Shown here piece by piece: positions 62,364-64,000 of a DNA stretch of 64,000 nt. Position 1 is the stretch's first letter; each line of letters begins with the position of its first letter. This stretch comes from JAKSCF01 sp028279945 (GTDB lineage: Bacteria; Bacillota; Clostridia; Peptostreptococcales; JAAYPU01). A model generated the notes under the pieces. The model ran no database searches. It saw nothing but the letters and a program-made list of their open reading frames with translations, and was not told the DNA's origin. The position numbers and the translations under genes were made by a program. The stretch spans positions 32,668-96,667 of the forward strand of contig JANQMT010000143.1 of assembly GCA_028279945.1 (NCBI GenBank). The letters are read 5' to 3'.

Positions 62364-62796
62364 AACCAAAGATTATGAACGAGGCTCTATTGCTGTCATC
62401 GAGTGCATTGAGGAAATACCATGTAATCCCTGTGAGACATCTTGTCCCAAAGGAGCCATAAAAGTTGGAAACCCAATCACAAATCTTCCAACCATTGATT
62501 TTGATCTATGCTCCGGATGCGGAACCTGTGCGGTAAAGTGCCCCGGATTGGCCATCTACATATTGGATATTAACTACAATGACCATGAAGCTTTGATTAC
62601 TTTTCCATTTGAATACTTACCTTTACCGGAGAAGGGCCAGAGTGTAACCCTTGTAAATCGATTAGGAAAAAGTGTTTGCTTTGGAAATGTTGTCCGAGTC
62701 ATCCAATCGGCCCAGTTCGATTGTACAACATTAATTGCCGTATCATTTTCAAAAAAGTATTATGAAGATGTGGTCTCTATGAAAAGGCTGGGTTAA
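62293..62796 (+). CDS. two-cluster [4Fe-4S] ferredoxin-like subunit
   Basis: 167 residues. CNPCETSCPKGAI and CSGCGTCAVKCPGLAI give two [4Fe-4S] sites, followed by a beta-rich C-terminal domain of about 80 residues (LPEKGQSVTLVNRLGKSVCFGNVVRV). GGGAGG precedes the ATG inside the upstream gene. It probably carries electrons from the flavoprotein subunits to ferredoxin or a membrane carrier, fitting a strict anaerobe. Confidence 0.86.
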   Translation: MKESLKVTGAPTIKELNCSPAFPKTKDYERGSIAVIECIEEIPCNPCETSCPKGAIKVGNPITNLPTIDFDLCSGCGTCAVKCPGLAIYILDINYNDHEALITFPFEYLPLPEKGQSVTLVNRLGKSVCFGNVVRVIQSAQFDCTTLIAVSFSKKYYEDVVSMKRLG

Positions 62797-62892
62797 CCAG
62801 CTTTACGCTTCATATCATTACAGAATAAAAAAAGATAAAAAAGTAGAATTAAATAGAGAATTCTTTTTTTAAAAAGCTTCGCATAAGATTAT

Positions 62893-62914
62893 AAAAGGCG
62901 GAGCCTTTTTTATT
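62893..62914 (+). terminator. terminator of the FAD-dehydrogenase operon
   Basis: AAAAGGC and GCCTTTT pair around a GGA loop, with more Ts following. An overlapping longer pairing (GCTTCGC near 62876 with GCGGAGC) is also possible. Confidence 0.7.
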
Positions 62915-63023
62915 AATCACTTGTTCACTTTTTCCTGTAACCTATATAGCGGTCACATAATATAATAAAGTAACGCCCTTTATATTTCTTTTTACAGGGG
63001 TATAGAGGTAGAGTGGTGGTTCT

Positions 63024-63173
63024 TTGAAAGAAAGACGAGTATTAAAAAAATTTGTAGGTGTGGTATTGGCTGTTATCGGAGCGATCCTTATTATAGAAGC
63101 AATACCGTTAATCGGATGGTATTTTATTTTAGGGGGTTTGTTTGTTGGATTAATTATATTCCTAATCTTGTAG
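63024..63173 (+). CDS. tiny two-helix membrane protein (49 aa)
   Basis: A TTG-initiated frame with GGTGG upstream: a basic start (MKERRVLKKF) then two hydrophobic segments filling the rest. I do not recognise the family. Clean ribosome site, composition and tandem arrangement with the next gene argue that it is real. Confidence 0.55.
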   Translation: MKERRVLKKFVGVVLAVIGAILIIEAIPLIGWYFILGGLFVGLIIFLIL

Positions 63174-63186
63174 TGGAGGTGGTGGT

Positions 63187-63354
63187 GTGAGAAGAGGAAG
63201 AACATCATTTTGGAGGGGAGATTGCAAGATCATTGGTCTAATCCTAGTCATTCTGGGAATTTCAATTGTAGGCTTACTTTTATTTCCCTATAAATTATGG
63301 CTGATTATTATTGGATTAATGCTTATTTTTGTAGGATATCGCTTATTCTGCTAA
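63187..63354 (+). CDS. tiny two-helix membrane protein (55 aa)
   Basis: GTG start 13 bases after the previous stop, with GGAGGTGGTG upstream. Basic N-terminus with an early cysteine (MRRGRTSFWRGDCK), two hydrophobic helices split by FPYKLW, and a C-terminal FC. No known function. Same layout as its neighbour, so the two may form a pair in the membrane. Confidence 0.55.
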   Translation: MRRGRTSFWRGDCKIIGLILVILGISIVGLLLFPYKLWLIIIGLMLIFVGYRLFC

Positions 63355-63407
63355 AAAAGGACGGCTCTTTTTAACTTTCAATAAAAGCTAAAAAGGACCG
63401 TCCTTTT
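63355..63407. terminator. bidirectional terminator between the small genes and rpmB
   Basis: 63355-63373 and 63389-63407 are complementary at 17 of 19 positions, with A and T runs at the outer ends, so it can stop transcription from both sides. Confidence 0.8.
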
Positions 63408-63425
63408 AATCCTTTAATGTCCTAA

Positions 63426-63617
63426 TTAAATTGCTCTTGTTACTTTGTTTGATCTTATGCATCTTGTACATACAGTCTTTCTCATTACAGAACCGTTTTC
63501 AATAACTCTTATTTTTTGTACGTTTGCATTCCATTTTCTCTTTGTGTGTCGATTTGAGTGGCTTACTTGGTTACCTGAAATCTGACCTTTTCCACATATT
63601 TCACATGTTCTAGACAA
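63426..63617 (-). CDS. rpmB: 50S ribosomal protein L28
   Basis: 63 residues on the minus strand from a TTG with GAGGAGGTG upstream: SRTCEICGKGQISGNQVSHSNRHTKR is the L28 signature, and CEIC with CTRC makes the zinc-binding C+ form. The frame is open further upstream, but only the TTG has a ribosome site and fits family length. Confidence 0.93.
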   Translation of the reverse strand: MSRTCEICGKGQISGNQVSHSNRHTKRKWNANVQKIRVIENGSVMRKTVCTRCIRSNKVTRAI

Positions 63618-63640
63618 ATGAATACACCTCCTCTTACTAT

Positions 63641-63920
63641 ATAGCTGGTATCTTGTATAGGAATACAGCCTCAATCATGTACTTTTTCCAGTGAGGCGTT
63701 GTTACATTCGTCGTAGGTACTTACCAGTACCTGCTCCTCACGATGCCTATCCTCACAGAAAAAATTACACGATTTAGGTGCAAGGCAGTTTTACAAGGAT
63801 TGATTTTTTCATAGACAAGGAAGAATCCTTTGTAATACTTCTGCTATTATAATGGATTCTAACGCAGTATATGGGAAAATCAACCTTCTAAAACCTGTAT
63901 TCCTATACAAGATACCAGCT
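63641..63920 (-). ncRNA. 280-nt element closed by a perfect 27-bp inverted repeat in the rpmB leader
   Basis: 63641-63667 and 63894-63920 are exact inverted copies. Inside, on the minus strand, are further complementary pairs: 63854-63860 with 63822-63828, 63876-63887 with 63795-63806, a GGTAC hairpin at 63716-63731, and two GTGAGG copies that can pair alternatively with CCTCAC at 63691-63696. This looks like a folded RNA ending a few bases before the rpmB ribosome site. A TA-flanked miniature transposable element is the main alternative. Confidence 0.6.
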
Positions 63921-63969
63921 AGCCAATATATTTAATTTCAAAGAAATTATTTTACGTGAAACAAAAAAC

Positions 63970-63999
63970 ATTATAACATATATTTTGCATAGAGTACAA
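63970..63999 (-). promoter_or_regulatory. promoter of the structured leader and rpmB
   Basis: On the minus strand TTGTAC (63999-63994) and TATAAT (63975-63970) are 18 bases apart. Transcription would begin about 40 bases before the 27-bp stem. Confidence 0.6.
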
Positions 64000-64000
64000 T

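Noticed and set aside
63641..63920. Standard T-box or known ribosomal-protein leader for rpmB
   Set aside because: No T-box core sequence, and the long perfect terminal stem does not fit the leaders I know.

Overview
The window is a low-GC chromosomal segment from a spore-forming member of the Clostridia. It carries spoIVA behind a sigma-E-type promoter, the YIEGIA sporulation pair, remA, the sepF/divIVA cell-division cluster, PASTA kinase/PP2C signalling and a purine riboswitch. Gene order (der-plsY-gpsA-spoIVA; yggS-sepF-ylmG-ylmH-divIVA-lspA-rluD-pyrR; dapF-yicC-remA-gmk-rpoZ-coaBC-priA-def-fmt-rsmB-stp-prkC-rsgA-rpe-thiN) is typical of Clostridia. A Lachnospirales-like anaerobe is a guess, not a conclusion. 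I saw no rRNA, tRNA or CRISPR array.

Region 1 (1-15.3 kb) is accessory. The end of a BMP-type nucleoside-binding lipoprotein gene is followed by a terminator and then a catabolic or fermentative island: a TetR regulator, an NAD-type aldehyde dehydrogenase, a soluble chemoreceptor-like sensor, a CoA-acylating aldehyde dehydrogenase, two different CoA-transferases, two iron-type alcohol dehydrogenases, a crotonase, an HMG-CoA-lyase-like enzyme and a glycerol-facilitator-type channel. Together they could take a small diffusible alcohol or aldehyde to acyl-CoA, hydrate it and cleave a C-C bond. The island ends at a terminator directly followed by a remnant of a class C group II intron. The ABC ATPase and two permeases that normally go with a BMP protein come only after that, so the island appears to sit inside a nucleoside-transport locus. 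Intergenic DNA here is rich in symmetry: a 34-bp repeat pair spaced 42 bp, a 16-bp perfect palindrome, and two mutually exclusive hairpins.

Region 2 (15.3-53.9 kb) is mostly housekeeping: nucleoside ABC transporter, PH-domain protein, YIEGIA pair, ribosome GTPase Der, phospholipid genes, SpoIVA, the ylm/divIVA division cluster, PyrR, a minus-strand guanine-riboswitch operon (permease plus phosphoribosyltransferase), a large membrane c-di-GMP sensor, RqcH, DapF, RemA, Gmk, omega, CoaBC, PriA, Def, Fmt, RsmB, PP2C/PASTA-kinase, RsgA, Rpe and ThiN. Several intergenic gaps hold strong inverted repeats, including an 11-bp tandem array that turns round on itself at 26.0-26.1 kb.

Region 3 (53.9-62.8 kb) is a second accessory locus: two divergent operons sharing a regulatory region with matching 16-bp operators. 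Leftward are a tungsten-type aldehyde:ferredoxin oxidoreductase and a MoaD/ThiS-like protein. Rightward are a multisubunit FAD/Fe-S amino- or imino-acid dehydrogenase, a sodium/solute symporter, an FCD-domain regulator and a DapA-family enzyme. A coherent reading is ferredoxin-linked anaerobic catabolism of an imino acid such as hydroxyproline, with the AOR doing the final aldehyde oxidation; this is inference.

Region 4 (62.8-64 kb) has two tiny membrane-protein genes, a shared terminator, and rpmB on the minus strand. The rpmB leader contains a 280-nt element closed by a perfect 27-bp inverted repeat, either a structured RNA or a miniature mobile element.
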